From assembly GCA_004151065.3 (NCBI GenBank), contig NWUY0300026811.1:44102-54329 (forward strand): DNA of 10,228 nt. Direction: 5' to 3'. Made by a program: the position numbers and the translations under genes. Positions 9,011 through 10,228 of this stretch are shown piece by piece; the first letter of the stretch is position 1; the number at the start of each line of letters is the position of its first letter. Source of the stretch: Larix sibirica (Eukaryota > Streptophyta > Pinopsida > Pinales > Pinaceae). The notes under the pieces were generated by a model. That model saw only the letters and a list, made by a program, of their open reading frames with translations. It was not told the DNA's origin and ran no database searches.

Positions 9011-9097
9011 TTGATCTTTCTCCCATCACCTCTCATCATTGTCATCTGAGTTCCTCCAATCTTAGGCCATTTAAAACAACCTTCAATGTTCCATCTC
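9011..9097 (-). pseudogene. candidate internal exon paired with 8715-8835, unknown product
   Basis: On the minus strand a pyrimidine-rich run ending in ATAAG precedes this 87-base interval, and a GTATAT donor follows it. The frame reads RWNIEGCFKWPKIGGTQ, then MRGDGRKI. Splicing to 8835 would remove 175 AT-rich bases and keep the frame, because the split AA|G codon is completed by the first base of the next interval. No family is recognised and no upstream exon was found, so this is a low-confidence call. Confidence 0.2.
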
Positions 9098-9305
9098 CTT
9101 ATGCATAGGGGGAAGGAAAAAACAAAGGGGTTTTCAGTCCCTAACACACATAGAAGATACAAACTAGAGATACAAATGTCTATGGATCTAAAGATCAAGA
9201 CCCAAATACCAACATGATTCCTCCAACATGAGGTAACACAATGACTCTCCTCTCGGTCCCCTTGATTTGGCCTCTTCTTATATGAATTTAGAAGAGATTG
9301 GGTAT

Positions 9306-9389
9306 AGGCTTCATGGCATGTGAATGAGGTGGATATGAGTCATAGATAGGCTTGATGGTATGTGAACTAAGCAGTTACAAGTCATGCAC
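9306..9389. repeat. diverged 42-base tandem duplication
   Basis: Units 9306-9347 and 9348-9389 share AGGCTT.ATGG.ATGTGAA at the left and GTCAT near the right, at a fixed 42-base offset, with substitutions between. It is an old, two-copy duplication. Confidence 0.6.
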
Positions 9390-9400
9390 AATTTCCATGC

Positions 9401-9545
9401 TCAATTATGATAATTTTCCAACTCACTATGAACTTTCTTCTCAATTATGAAATTATTCTTATTTCATAATTATGAAATTGTGACAAAATAATTATTTTCT
9501 CGTGGAATAATTGTGATATTTTTACTCAATTATGTAATTTTTGCC
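9401..9545. repeat. AT-rich block of repeated short motifs with a palindrome
   Basis: The motif TCAATTATG followed by an A/T-rich tail occurs at 9401, 9441 and 9526. Reverse-oriented relatives occur between them. At 9461-9478 an 18-base perfect palindrome is centred on CATAATTATG. The block may be a decayed satellite-like or MITE-like piece, but no flanking target duplication was identified. Confidence 0.6.
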
Positions 9546-10228
9546 TCATCACATCTAATAACATCCTTGCAAGTATAACAACATCCTCTTAATTCTTCAA
9601 AGTGAAACCAATCCACCCTCTCACCATAATATGAAATGTTGTAAGATAACCCAACAACATTTTCTAGTGTTCTAACAACCACCCTTTAAGGGTTTCACTC
9701 TTGATAAATTTACCCATGAAACATCCCATAAGTTCAATTTCCATTAAATATTCAACCTATGGAAGTTGTACAACATTCCCTACCACAATATTTGCATAGT
9801 TAGATCTCACTCTAATAAATTTATTTTTACATGCTCAACGAGTCTTTTCTTCTTCAAACTTATTTAGATTTTTGGCACCATTACCATTTGTTGGCACAAC
9901 GACTATCAACAGGGGTTCACTACATACTGTCTCCAACAAACACCAACCCAAACTCCCTTACACACCGGCCCAGAAGGGTGTNCTAAACATGTTGCAACAT
10001 TCACATTCATCATCGCATAGAGACAAAGATAGAAATGGAACCATAATCAAACGTCTTCATGCATTCATTAAAAGCTGCAGAATGAACTTCGTAAAAACAG
10101 TCAATACACCATGTCGCATATACAAAAATAGATCAAAAGATGAATCAACTTCTTATCACTTGCTTCTATAATCGATCAATCAATTAATCCCTTAGGCTTG
10201 CAATCATTTCCCTATTTATACAAAACTA
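9546..10228. other. right-end stretch without recognisable gene
   Basis: A 99-codon plus-strand frame at 9872-10171 crosses the undetermined base at 9982. It shows no domain and a composition consistent with chance. Nothing else is identified to the end of the window. Confidence 0.5.

Noticed and set aside
9872-10171. 99-codon plus-strand frame
   Set aside because: It contains an undetermined base, has no recognisable domain and has a composition typical of chance frames.

Overview
The window looks like repeat-derived nuclear DNA from a plant with a large genome. A gymnosperm is my best guess, with low confidence. It is AT-rich, CG dinucleotides look scarce by eye, there are no long intact genes, and the centre is an old, heavily mutated LTR-retrotransposon body of a plant type. 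One undetermined base (N) at 9982 suggests a draft assembly. Nothing bacterial, organellar or viral-episomal is visible.

Layout: 1-23 is an (AT)n tract. From 24 to about 2260 no gene is recognisable; the notable structure is a young tandem duplication at 971-1451 with smaller duplications nested inside it, plus two short hairpins. From about 2267 to 6387, on the minus strand, lies one degenerate Ty3/gypsy-like element. Read 5' to 3' on that strand it shows a gag start at 6387, a gag core, a zinc knuckle at 4824-4862, an aspartic-protease-like domain ending at 3960, a long linker with an acidic open stretch at 3005-3310, a hydrophobic tail and a polypurine-tract-like site at 2267-2285. No reverse transcriptase, RNase H or integrase motif is visible between the protease and that tract. 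The copy may therefore be internally deleted or belong to a gag-protease-only, non-autonomous class. Many in-frame stops and several frameshifts show it cannot encode a protein.

From 6388 to about 8700, where the 5' leader and LTR should lie, I could not recognise an LTR pair, primer-binding site or gene. At 8715-9097 (minus) two short reading frames are joined by a phase-compatible GT...AG interval; this is a weak candidate for a gene-fragment exon pair. The right end holds a 42-base tandem duplication (9306-9389) and an AT-rich block of repeated short motifs with a perfect palindrome (9401-9545). The rest to 10228 has nothing I can support as a gene.

All family assignments come from reading translations by eye. 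No similarity search, LTR search or expression evidence was available.
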